Source: an uncultured Myxococcales bacterium
GTDB lineage: Bacteria > Myxococcota_A > UBA9042 > CAIXZC01
Length of the DNA: 64,000 bases
NCBI GenBank assembly: GCA_903895725.1
Contig: CAITUV010000043.1
Location: 323,298 to 387,297 of the forward strand
Direction of reading: 5' to 3'
The notes below the pieces were generated by a model that was not told where the DNA came from, searched no databases, and was given only the letters and a program-made list of their open reading frames with translations. The position numbers and the translations under genes were made by a program. Of this stretch, positions 7,206 to 15,556 are shown one piece after another. The first letter of the stretch is position 1. Every line of letters starts with the position of its first letter.

Positions 7206-9944
7206 ATGTTGAGTGAACCCTTCAAGCTCAAGGACGTGAAGAACCTGCCTGTGATGCAGCCCAGCGAGCGCGTCGCCGCTCTCCTCGAGGCCGGCTACAA
7301 TACGTTCCGGCTCAAGTCCAACCAGGTGGTGTTCGATCTTGTCGCTCGCGGTACGTCGGCCTGGTCCCATTTCCAGAAGGCCGGGCTGGATGTTGGGGAT
7401 GAGGCCTATGCAGGTGCCGTCAACTTCTACCACCTGACAAAGGCCGCCCGGGACGTGCTGGGCGTGGAAGGAATCGTCCCGTCGCACAACGGGATGGGGG
7501 CCGAGAAGCTCCTGGTCACCACGATGATGCGGAAGGGGCAGGCCGTGCTTCACAACCGGGGGCGATGCGACGGCCTGGTCCAGGCTTGTGGCGGAGAGAG
7601 CATCGAGTTGGGGATGCCCCGGGACCTCTCCCGCGGGCCGGACGGGTTCAACGGGAACTTCGATCTGCCCAGACTGGAGGCCACGCTCAAGCGGCTGGGT
7701 CGGGAGAAGGTCGCTTTCGTGTACATGGAGACCTGTCCGGATTGCAGGCTGGGCCAACCGTTCGGCCCGGGCAACATCCGGGAAGTGAGCCGCCTGGCGA
7801 AGGAGGCGGGGGTTCCGCTGGCCGTCGATATTTCCAACGTGCTCGTCAATGCCTGGTGGATCTGCAAGGCGAAGGAATCGGAGCGAAAGGTCCTCGACGT
7901 CGCGCGGGAGATCGTCGGCTTCGCGGACGTCGTCATCATGGATGCCGGGCAGGATGCTCGGTGTGATATCGGCGGTTTCGTCGCGAGCACGAATCCGGAA
8001 TACTTCGAGAAGTTCCTGAATCAGGTCGTCGTGTTCGAGGGGCTTCACACGTACGGCGGCATGTCCGGTCGTGCCATGGAGGTCTTCGCTTGCGGTGTGA
8101 GCGAGATGGCACGCATCGAGTACGTCGAGTGGCACCAGCGCCAGGTCGAGTCGCTCCAGCGCCAGGTCGAGGCTGCCGGCGTACCCGTCGTGCGGACTCC
8201 CAAGGGGATCGTCCTGGAGGTCGCGCGGTTCCTCCCGAATGTTCCGGCACAGCAGTATCCCAAGCTTGCGCTGGCCGCCTGCCTCTATATCCAGGCAGGG
8301 ATTCGCTGCCGCATCGAGGGTCCCTTTGCAGGCCACGTTTCGGGTGATGGGGCAGCGACTCTCCTTCTCGAGCTTCCGAGACTCGCGCTCAACCGCAATC
8401 ACCTGACTGCAATTGCGGAGGCCGTGGCCCAGGTCTGGAAGGTCCGGGAGGAGATTCGCGGGCTGAGGCTGCTCAACGAGCCCGAGTTCGTGGATGAGGC
8501 CGTGATGGAGCCGGTCGAGGACCGACTCATGCTGCCGCCAGCGGGGGCGCGAGGCGAGGAAGCCCGCCGCTATGAGCCGTACCGGGCGGCCGTGTTCGAG
8601 CCGATCAAGCCGACCGACAAGGGGGCTCGCAAGGAGGCCATGGCGCAGGCAGGATACAACACATTCCTGCTCAAGTCGGACGACATCTACATCGACTTCC
8701 TCACGGATTCCGGGACCGCGGCCATGAGCACCTGGCAGTGGGAAGGCATGGCCGATGCCGACGATACCCCGTACAGCAGCATGAGCTACCAGCGGTTCGA
8801 GGAAACCTTCCGAAACGTGCTCGGCTACAAGTACGTCATCCCGACCCACCAGGGCCGCGCAGCCGAGCACATCATGTCACAGGTCATGATCCGCTCGGGC
8901 CAGAGTGTGCCGGGCAACATGTACTTCACGACCACCAAGCTCCACCAGGAGATGGCCGGGGGCGTGTTCGTGGACGTCATCGTGGACGAGGCTCATGACT
9001 CGACCAGCGAGTTCCCCTGGAAGGGGAATATCGATCTCGGGAAGCTCGAGGCGGAGATCCGGCGGGTCGGCGCCGACAACGTTGCCTATATCAGCTTCGA
9101 GATGTCGGTGAACATGGCCGGGGGACAGCCTTTCTCCATGCAGAATGCCCGGGAGGTCTCGGCTCTCTGCCACAAGCATGGCATCCCGGTGATGTACGAT
9201 GCGACCCGCTGCGTCGAGAATGCGGAGATGATTCGCCGGAAGGATCCGGCGTACGCAGGGTGGCGTGTCCGTGACATCCTGAAGGAGATGCTGAGTTACG
9301 GGGACGGCTGTACCGTGAGCTGCAAGAAGGACTTCCTGGTGAACATGGGCGGGCTCCTCGCGTGCAACAACGCGGACCTGGCTCGGCGATTCCAGCGCAT
9401 GCTGCGGGTGTGGGAAGGCGACGTGACGAACGGCGGCATGTGCGCCCGTGACCTCGTTGCCCTCTATCGAGGGCTCATCGAGTCGCTGGACGACGACTAC
9501 ATCCGGATGCGCATCGAGCAGACCCAGGAGTTCGGTCGCAAGCTCATGCAGGCGGGAGTGCCCATCGTGGTGCCGCCCGGAAGCCATGCGATCTTCATCG
9601 ATGCCAAGCGGTTCCTGCCGCACATCGACCAGGAGCAGTATCCGGCACAGGCGCTTGCCTCCGCCATCTACATCGAGACGGGAGTGCGGACCATGGAGCG
9701 AGGCAACGTCTCCAAGGGGCGGGATCCCAAGACGGGGCAGAACTACAAGCCGAAGCTGGAGCTGGTCCGTTGCACCATTCCGCGCCGGGTGTACACGCCG
9801 TCGCACTTCGACTACATCGTCGAGGGAATCGCCCGCCTCTATCGGCACCGGGAGGAGATCTCGGGGCTGAAGTTCGTCTATGAGCCGCCCGTGCTTCGCT
9901 TCTTCCAGGGACGGTTCGAGCCGCTCAAGCCCTGGAGCTTCTAG
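7206..9944 (+). CDS. Tandem-fused tyrosine phenol-lyase/tryptophanase-like protein
   Basis: The 912-residue protein is two beta-eliminating lyase domains (about 1-455 and 470-912). I start at ATG 7206 behind GGAGGA (7195-7200); reading further upstream would collide with the divergent gene. The C-half is close to tyrosine phenol-lyase. It has PTHQGRAAE, GNMYFTTT, YDATRCVENA, the PLP lysine in VSCKKD (Lys708), GVRTMERG (Arg832, the phenol-lyase specificity arginine) and CTIPRR. The N-half has lost the lysine (Gln249), the phosphate-binding HQGR (here HNGM) and the MERG arginine. It keeps GDEAYAG (Tyr68) and EGLHTYGG (Tyr283), while the C-half has Asn742 at the second of these and a shifted Tyr at the first. 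Expected chemistry is PLP-dependent C-C cleavage of an aromatic amino acid to pyruvate and ammonia. The substrate is unproven. Confidence 0.85.
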   Translation: MLSEPFKLKDVKNLPVMQPSERVAALLEAGYNTFRLKSNQVVFDLVARGTSAWSHFQKAGLDVGDEAYAGAVNFYHLTKAARDVLGVEGIVPSHNGMGAEKLLVTTMMRKGQAVLHNRGRCDGLVQACGGESIELGMPRDLSRGPDGFNGNFDLPRLEATLKRLGREKVAFVYMETCPDCRLGQPFGPGNIREVSRLAKEAGVPLAVDISNVLVNAWWICKAKESERKVLDVAREIVGFADVVIMDAGQDARCDIGGFVASTNPEYFEKFLNQVVVFEGLHTYGGMSGRAMEVFACGVSEMARIEYVEWHQRQVESLQRQVEAAGVPVVRTPKGIVLEVARFLPNVPAQQYPKLALAACLYIQAGIRCRIEGPFAGHVSGDGAATLLLELPRLALNRNHLTAIAEAVAQVWKVREEIRGLRLLNEPEFVDEAVMEPVEDRLMLPPAGARGEEARRYEPYRAAVFEPIKPTDKGARKEAMAQAGYNTFLLKSDDIYIDFLTDSGTAAMSTWQWEGMADADDTPYSSMSYQRFEETFRNVLGYKYVIPTHQGRAAEHIMSQVMIRSGQSVPGNMYFTTTKLHQEMAGGVFVDVIVDEAHDSTSEFPWKGNIDLGKLEAEIRRVGADNVAYISFEMSVNMAGGQPFSMQNAREVSALCHKHGIPVMYDATRCVENAEMIRRKDPAYAGWRVRDILKEMLSYGDGCTVSCKKDFLVNMGGLLACNNADLARRFQRMLRVWEGDVTNGGMCARDLVALYRGLIESLDDDYIRMRIEQTQEFGRKLMQAGVPIVVPPGSHAIFIDAKRFLPHIDQEQYPAQALASAIYIETGVRTMERGNVSKGRDPKTGQNYKPKLELVRCTIPRRVYTPSHFDYIVEGIARLYRHREEISGLKFVYEPPVLRFFQGRFEPLKPWSF

Positions 9945-9948
9945 AAAC

Positions 9949-10938
9949 CTATCGGGGTCTCATCCAATCCGCGGGGACCGGCCATGGCTTCGGGGGCCTG
10001 ATCGGCCTCGTCCGCATGGCGTCGAGCAGCGTGCCCGGGGATACCGTGTGCGGCTCCCGGCGAACCGGACTCGACCCGGCCGGCACGGCCAGGAGTCCGA
10101 GGGCCTCGCCCAGTGCACACAGTACTTCTCCGGCGGACAATGAGGCGTCCCTGAGCTCGCGGACAGTCGATCCGGCCCAGCGGCTCTGGTGGCGCTTTGC
10201 GAGCCTCTCTCCATCGGGCCCGAGCACCATCGGAAGGTGGATGTAGGTCGGTGCGATCCCGCCCAGGAACCGGGCCAACATAAGCTGCCTTCCCGTGGAC
10301 GGGAGCAGGTCGTCCCCGCGAATCACGGCCGAGACCTCCATGGCCAGATCGTCCACCGTGACGGCAAGCTGGTAGGAGAACTGGCCATCCGCACGCCGCA
10401 AGACGAAGTCGCCGACCGCAGCCGAGACATCCTGTTCCTGGGGGCCGTAGAAGCCGTCGACGAAGGTCACCCTTCGGGACGGATCGTCGGGAATCCGGAA
10501 CCTGAGGGCGGGCTGACGATCCGAGCGCCTCCTGGCCGGGTCGCGGCACGTGCCGGGATAGGCCGGGCCTTCCTCGCCAACGTGGGGGGCCGAGGCCACC
10601 CGTGCAATCTCCGTGCGGCTGCACGTGCACGGGTAGACCCGCCCGGCTGCTGCAAGAAGACCCATCGCCTCCTCATAGAGGCCGAGCCGCTCGGACTGGA
10701 CGTAAGGGGCGCAAGGGCCACCAACATCAGGCCCCTCGTCCCAATCGAGGCCGAGCCAGGTGAGGTCCCCGAGGATTCTGCCTACGGCCCCCGGAACGGT
10801 CCGCTGCGCGTCGAGGTCCTCGACCCGAATCACGAACTGTCCGCCGGTGCTTCTGGCGGTCAGCCAGGAGGCCAGGGCGATGTAGGCGCCGCCCAGGTGA
10901 AGGTCACCGGTGGGAGAGGGGGCGAACCGGGTACGCAT
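9949..10938 (-). CDS. gluQ: Glutamyl-Q tRNA(Asp) synthetase
   Basis: The protein has 329 residues and is a truncated glutamyl-tRNA synthetase lacking the anticodon-binding domain. It attaches glutamate to queuosine at position 34 of tRNA-Asp. The start at 10938 reads RFAPSPTGDLHLGGAY, the HIGH-type signature. Zinc ligands appear as YPCTCSRTEI and AYPGTCR (C-x-C ... Y-x3-C, the GluQ pattern), and the KMSKS-like loop is ERLAKRHQS. The length fits GluQ (about 300 residues) and not GltX (about 470). No good Shine-Dalgarno precedes the ATG. The gene lies 22 bases downstream of the lipoprotein gene at 10961-12211 and may be translated from its message. It converges on the lyase gene with a 4-base gap. 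Confidence 0.92.
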   Translation of the reverse strand: MRTRFAPSPTGDLHLGGAYIALASWLTARSTGGQFVIRVEDLDAQRTVPGAVGRILGDLTWLGLDWDEGPDVGGPCAPYVQSERLGLYEEAMGLLAAAGRVYPCTCSRTEIARVASAPHVGEEGPAYPGTCRDPARRRSDRQPALRFRIPDDPSRRVTFVDGFYGPQEQDVSAAVGDFVLRRADGQFSYQLAVTVDDLAMEVSAVIRGDDLLPSTGRQLMLARFLGGIAPTYIHLPMVLGPDGERLAKRHQSRWAGSTVRELRDASLSAGEVLCALGEALGLLAVPAGSSPVRREPHTVSPGTLLDAMRTRPIRPPKPWPVPADWMRPR

Positions 10939-10960
10939 GGGGGAGAAGACCGGCCCGGTG

Positions 10961-12211
10961 TTACTGCTGCTGGGCCATGCCGATGGAGAAGTGGACCTGG
11001 ACGAGCTTCCAGGCACCTTCCTCGTTGATGTAGACGCCCATGAAGCGGTAGGGAACGGTCACCTTGTTGCCTTCCACGGTGGCACCGAAGTCGAGGTTCG
11101 CTGCGATGTAGCCGGTCGTGCCGCTGGGGGCGATTCCGGCCCGCACGCCGCCGTTCTTGGTCGTGGTGACGGACAGGGCCTGCACGAGCTGCCCGAACGC
11201 GGCTTTGATGTTGGCCCCGCCCGGGATCTTCTCCTCCGCGGCGGTACCGAACACGAACGCGTCGTCACGGTCCGGGATGGTGGCGAGGAAGGCGTTGACG
11301 TCGTTGACGGTGGCATTGAAGGCCTCGGCCAGAGGCTCGGCACCGGCATCGATCTGGTCCGCAATGGCGGCGGGAGCGGGGAGCTTGCCTTCCCCAACGG
11401 CCTTGAACGCGTCGGCATCGGACATGGCGTGAGACCAGGCGGTGGCAACCACGAGCCACTGGCCATCCTTTTCGACGAAGAGCTCGGTGATCCGGAACGG
11501 GAGCGGCATGACCTGATCGCCTATGGTGATGGTGATCTCCAGCTCATCGGCGACCCAGGCGGCCTTCAGGTCGGGGGACACGCCGATGACGAGCCCGGCG
11601 GACTTGGTCGCGAACTTGCCGCCGTTCTGCAGGGCGGGTCCGAAGACGGCCTTGAGGTCGGCAACGACCGCGTCCTTGCCGGCGATGGCCTCGGTGGCAG
11701 CGGAGCCGATGAAGAAGACGTCGGGTGCAAGACCGACGGCCCAGCCATCCACGTCGCCCTTGTCGATTGCCGCATACTGGGCCTGCATCAGGCCCGTGAT
11801 GGCCGCCTTGATCGCATCTGCCGGAGCAGGAGGCGGGGACAGCTCAGCCTTGCACTTCTCGAGGGCCGCGGCGCAGTCCGCACCCGCCTTTTCCAGATCG
11901 GCCTTGGCCTTTGCCGCTTCGGCCCCTGCCTGCTCACATGCGGCGAAGTCTGCCTTGGCCTTGTCCGCTGCATTCTTGAGACCATCCACTTCCGCCGTGG
12001 CCTTGTCGAGGTCGGCCTTGGCCGCTGCCGCTGCCTCGTTTGCTTTGGCCAGCTCCGCCTTGGCCGCCGCATCGGCCTTGGCCGCATCGGCCTTGACCTT
12101 GGTCAGCTCCTCGCCCTGCTTCTTCATGGCCTCCTCGGCCTGCTTGTTGCATCCGCCGAGAGCCAGCAGCACGGCCGCCACGATGGAAACCTGCATGATG
12201 CCTCGCCGCAT
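10961..12211 (-). CDS. Lipoprotein with coiled coil and two NTF2/SnoaL-like domains
   Basis: The protein has 416 residues, starting at 12211 behind GGAGGA. The lipobox is LLALGGC. Residues about 20-125 are almost only Ala, Lys, Glu and Asp (AEEAMKKQGEELTKVKADAAK and similar) and should form a long coiled coil, like Lpp-type spacers. A short Pro-rich hinge leads to two SnoaL-like domains. The first includes MQAQYAAIDKGDVDGWAVGLAPD and ends LFVEKDGQWLVVATAWSH. The second includes LAEAFNATVNDVNAFLATIPDRDD and ends YINEEGAWKLVQVHFS. The architecture suggests an envelope protein that holds a dimeric NTF2 pair away from the membrane. The ligand is unknown. A promoter candidate lies at 12281-12309; gluQ follows after 22 bases. 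Confidence 0.75.
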   Translation of the reverse strand: MRRGIMQVSIVAAVLLALGGCNKQAEEAMKKQGEELTKVKADAAKADAAAKAELAKANEAAAAAKADLDKATAEVDGLKNAADKAKADFAACEQAGAEAAKAKADLEKAGADCAAALEKCKAELSPPPAPADAIKAAITGLMQAQYAAIDKGDVDGWAVGLAPDVFFIGSAATEAIAGKDAVVADLKAVFGPALQNGGKFATKSAGLVIGVSPDLKAAWVADELEITITIGDQVMPLPFRITELFVEKDGQWLVVATAWSHAMSDADAFKAVGEGKLPAPAAIADQIDAGAEPLAEAFNATVNDVNAFLATIPDRDDAFVFGTAAEEKIPGGANIKAAFGQLVQALSVTTTKNGGVRAGIAPSGTTGYIAANLDFGATVEGNKVTVPYRFMGVYINEEGAWKLVQVHFSIGMAQQQ

Positions 12212-12280
12212 GTCTTCCTCCTTCCCTGGTTGTCGAAGAGTTCTTCTTCCTTCGGGCCCTCCATGACCCGAATGGACCGA

Positions 12281-12309
12281 GAAATACTCCCGAAGAGAAA
12301 CGGAATCAA
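12281..12309 (-). promoter_or_regulatory. Candidate promoter for the coiled-coil lipoprotein gene
   Basis: Minus strand TTGATT (12304-12309), 17 bases, TATTTC (12281-12286), about 70 bases upstream of the start codon. Confidence 0.4.
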
Positions 12310-12420
12310 GAGTTCTCTGAAAGCAGCACGAGCAGGGACAATGGGAGCGGGAAAGCTGCCCGGAGAGAGGGGGCAACCGGCATCGCGTCGCCCGTCAGGC
12401 GAGGCGCACCGGTCGAGGGA

Positions 12421-12723
12421 CTACCAGCGACGGGCGCCGCCGCGGCCGCCACCGCCGCCGCCGCCGCCACCGCCGCCCTGCCGATCGCGGGCTTCGTTGA
12501 CCGTGAGGGTCCGGCCGTCCAGATTGGCGCCGTTCATCTCGGCGATGGCCCGATCGGCCGCCGCGTTGTCCTGGAACGTCACGAAGCCGAAGCCCCGGCT
12601 GCGCCCGGTGTCGCGGTCCGTGATGACCTTGGCGTCGCTGACATCGCCGAACTTGGCGAAAGCGGCCTCGAGGCCATCGTCCGTGGTGTTGTAGCTCAAC
12701 CCGCCCACATACAGTTTCTTCAT
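12421..12723 (-). CDS. Small RRM-type RNA-binding protein with glycine-rich tail
   Basis: The 100-residue protein is one RNA recognition motif. RNP2 is KLYVGGL (residues 3-8) and RNP1 is RGFGFVTF (43-50), with the aromatic residues that stack on RNA bases intact. A Gly-rich tail with Arg (RQ-G-repeats-RGGARRW) follows, as in cyanobacterial and deltaproteobacterial Rbp proteins and plant GRPs, which often rise in the cold and act as RNA chaperones. The ATG is preceded by GGAGGG. A promoter at 12894-12921 leaves an untranslated leader of about 165 bases. That is long for this genome and could carry temperature- or self-dependent control. Confidence 0.9.
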   Translation of the reverse strand: MKKLYVGGLSYNTTDDGLEAAFAKFGDVSDAKVITDRDTGRSRGFGFVTFQDNAAADRAIAEMNGANLDGRTLTVNEARDRQGGGGGGGGGGGRGGARRW

Positions 12724-12893
12724 CTCTCTCCCTCCAGGAGAATCGCCGCTGGCTGAAGCACCACTCGATGGGCCGGATAGGACCTGCTCGAAAACCGCGG
12801 CGGCCGATTGGCCGTCCGGGTGTGGCTAGCTTGCTTCGGCTGTCATGGAAGCCAAACCCACAGCATCGTGCTGGAGATTCCTTCCTCGGCGTT

Positions 12894-12921
12894 ACCATAG
12901 GCAACTGAATCGGGAAGTCAA
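12894..12921 (-). promoter_or_regulatory. Sigma-70-type promoter for the RRM gene
   Basis: Minus strand TTGACT (12916-12921), 16 bases, TATGGT (12894-12899). The expected start near 12887 leaves a leader of about 165 bases before the ATG at 12723. Confidence 0.5.
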
Positions 12922-12935
12922 GAACTTTTCAAATC

Positions 12936-15389
12936 TCACACGGAGCCGGATCGCCAGGCGAAGAGACCCCAGCGCACCAGACTGACCAGCCAGATCAGGT
13001 AGGGCTTGTCCTTGGGGTAGGGCGAGACGCCCGCTCCTTCCGGGACCAGAATCCCGATTCGCGCCAGGAGCTCCCTGGTGTCGGCCCCCCTCAGTGGAGG
13101 GGGCTCCACCAGCCGCAGCGGATTGCGATCGAGACTCAGAGGGGACGAGAGGTAGGCCAGAGGGATCGGACTACCCGGGTATGACCGTCGAGAAAGCAGC
13201 GGGACGGCACCGGAGGAGATTCTCGGGTGCTCGGCAAGAAGCTTCCGGGCTTTCTGGCAGGAAATCAGGGCCACCGTCGATTCGAGGCCGGATTCCTTCA
13301 ATCTCTTCTGCCAGTGAGTGAGAGAGCGGGTAGCCAGGGAGCGTCCCACGCCACCAACGAGGTCCTTTCCAGGCCCAATGCCGAGGGTCTGCAGCCATGA
13401 AGACACGTCGGCACGCGGTCCGGCCAGCAGTGCGTGCCCCCCCCGCACCCGGACCAGGCCGGCCACGGCATCGGCCTGCGCCGTCCGGACGTCTCCCGGA
13501 GCCCTCTGGAGCGATGCCAATTGCAGGATCTGGAAGACGACCGACACCCAGGTCAGGTGGGTGGTGACGAATGCACCTCGCCCCGTGCGGCGCCGATTGT
13601 AGAGGCCGAGCAGCGCAGCAAACGCTCCGGCAAGGCCTGAGCCGATGTCGATGACCGGCGTGGGAAGGAGGCGTGGCTTCCCCCCGCTGCCATACGACAT
13701 CTGGATGCCGGAGACGGCCTGCACGACCTGCTCGAACCCGGGGCGGTTCTGCCACTCACCCGCGTTTCCATAGGCGTTGAGGTGCGTGTAGACGATCTTC
13801 GGGAATGCCTCCCTGACCTGATCGGGCCCGAGTCCGATGCCCCGAGCCACGTCGAGGTGGCGGTAGTTGTGGATGAGCACGTCAGGCTCGAGCTCAGCAA
13901 GCAGGCGCTGCAGCGTCATTCGTCCCTCCGGGGCGGACATGTCGATGGCAGCGGAGCGTTTGCCGGGATTGAACAGGAGGTGGAAGGACAGTGCCCAATC
14001 GAGCCCTCCCGGACTCTGGATCGATGTGACCTCGGCTCCCAGCTCAGCCAGTAGCCGGGCCGCACAAGGTCCGGCGATGATCCGCGAGAGGTCCGCCACT
14101 TTGACCCCGGCCAGGGGAGGAGTGCCGCCGCGAGCACCCGACTCACGCACAGGCTCCGTTGAAGGCGCAGTCGTCGGCGTCGCCGCTGTCGTCCGAACCT
14201 CTGCGGTGCCGGCGCCTTCGGAGGTCGGGGCTCCCGCCGCCTTCCAGCGCTCGACCAGCCGACCCACATCATCCAGGAACCGCCTCGGGCCCGGACGGGC
14301 GGGAGCCTCCTGGCTGACCACGCCGGGCCCGGGGGCGAGGATGGGACCCAGCTCCGGGTCTTCGACGCTCACGGCATCGACCATGCCGGCTTTCATGGAG
14401 TCATGGAGCCATTCATCGACAGTCCGGACTTTGATGCAACAGAGATCTTTGCCGAGCGTCGCCTCCCATTCGTCCGCTGTGCGCTCGAGGAAGGTCTGCT
14501 CGAGCGCACGGATGATCCGGCGGGCTTCGCCGATGCTTCCGACCTGGCTCGGGTCACGTACGGTATCGGCCGAGAGGACCGAACGGAGCTTGCGAGCGTG
14601 CTTTTCGAGGCCCGAACCTTCGAGCATCTCGATCATCCTTGCGTTGTGAGCCGGCAGGGTGATGTGAAGGTAGGCGTACCTGCCGTCCCTGCATTTCCAG
14701 GCCCGCATGAAGGGAGTGGCCACGAGCTTGAGCGGCACGAAGCCCCGGGGTACCCCGGTCTTCATGAAGACGACGAGAATCTGTGCGAACAGCGCGGAGC
14801 CGAACAGGTTCGATTCCACCTGCTGTCCCAGTCCCGACGAGAGGCGGGCATAGAGAGCGGCCACGATCCCGCTGGCAGAAAAGAGCGAGGCGAGAACGGA
14901 TGGGACGGGAAAGTCGTGGAACCGCGGGGCCCCGATCATTCGCTCGTACAAGCAACCTGCTGCAGCGGGAACTGATTCGAAGTGGGGCAGGGCGTTTCGG
15001 GGGTCATCGGTCGGGAATGAGGGAATGACGCACGAGACGAGCCCTGGATTGAACGACGTGCGGATGCTGGCGAAATCGACGCCCAGCGATGCCATCTCCT
15101 GTGCGGACAGGTCGGTCACCACGACGTCGGCAGCGGAGAGCAGGTCGAGCAGGTCGGTCCGGCCGCCTGCGCTGTCGAGGTCGAGCGAAAGGGCGCTCTT
15201 GCCGCGGCCGAGGATGGCCCGGAGGGCCGAATCCTGCGGGCACCCGGGAATCGGGACCTGCACGACCTCGGCACCATGGTCGGCCAGCATCATAGCGGCA
15301 AGCGGGGCGGCCAGCCGTCCACCGAGCTCGACCACGCGAAGCCCGTCAAGCATCCCCGGCATTCTGTCCCCGTGCAGTCGTCGTTCCAT
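12936..15389 (-). CDS. Tandem-fused class III (CaiB/BaiF) CoA-transferase
   Basis: The protein has 817 residues and contains two CaiB-type domains joined by an Ala/Thr/Pro linker (about residues 405-445). The first opens MLDGLRVVELGGRLAAPLAAMML; the second opens GVKVADLSRIIAGPCAARLLAELG. The catalytic Asp that forms the acyl-aspartyl anhydride is present in the second half (PTPVIDIGSGLAG, Asp581). At the matching place in the first half is PVPSVLASL, with Ser and no Asp. A double-domain layout of this length with Asp only in domain 2 is known from DddD (DMSP CoA-transferase/lyase). No DMSP transporter or oxidoreductase lies nearby, so the substrate is open. The last 150 residues are diverged. 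I start at 15389, behind a GGGAGGGGAGG purine tract. Confidence 0.8.
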   Translation of the reverse strand: MERRLHGDRMPGMLDGLRVVELGGRLAAPLAAMMLADHGAEVVQVPIPGCPQDSALRAILGRGKSALSLDLDSAGGRTDLLDLLSAADVVVTDLSAQEMASLGVDFASIRTSFNPGLVSCVIPSFPTDDPRNALPHFESVPAAAGCLYERMIGAPRFHDFPVPSVLASLFSASGIVAALYARLSSGLGQQVESNLFGSALFAQILVVFMKTGVPRGFVPLKLVATPFMRAWKCRDGRYAYLHITLPAHNARMIEMLEGSGLEKHARKLRSVLSADTVRDPSQVGSIGEARRIIRALEQTFLERTADEWEATLGKDLCCIKVRTVDEWLHDSMKAGMVDAVSVEDPELGPILAPGPGVVSQEAPARPGPRRFLDDVGRLVERWKAAGAPTSEGAGTAEVRTTAATPTTAPSTEPVRESGARGGTPPLAGVKVADLSRIIAGPCAARLLAELGAEVTSIQSPGGLDWALSFHLLFNPGKRSAAIDMSAPEGRMTLQRLLAELEPDVLIHNYRHLDVARGIGLGPDQVREAFPKIVYTHLNAYGNAGEWQNRPGFEQVVQAVSGIQMSYGSGGKPRLLPTPVIDIGSGLAGAFAALLGLYNRRRTGRGAFVTTHLTWVSVVFQILQLASLQRAPGDVRTAQADAVAGLVRVRGGHALLAGPRADVSSWLQTLGIGPGKDLVGGVGRSLATRSLTHWQKRLKESGLESTVALISCQKARKLLAEHPRISSGAVPLLSRRSYPGSPIPLAYLSSPLSLDRNPLRLVEPPPLRGADTRELLARIGILVPEGAGVSPYPKDKPYLIWLVSLVRWGLFAWRSGSV

Positions 15390-15488
15390 CCTCCCCTCCC
15401 TCAACTCCGGCAACCCCTTATGCACGCAGCCGGACACCCGTGCAAGGGAAACCGAGGCCGGGAACGCGAAACCGGCATCACAGGCCTC

Positions 15489-15517
15489 TTGGTCCGGAGG
15501 CGCGATTGGACTACAAT
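15489..15517 (+). promoter_or_regulatory. Sigma-70-type promoter for the lipoprotein hydrolase gene
   Basis: TTGGTC (15489-15494), 17 bases, TACAAT (15512-15517), about 40 bases upstream of the ATG at 15557. Confidence 0.5.
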
Positions 15518-15556
15518 GCCGCGCGGCGAGTGGCTCCGGCTGCCGGGGAGGGACTG

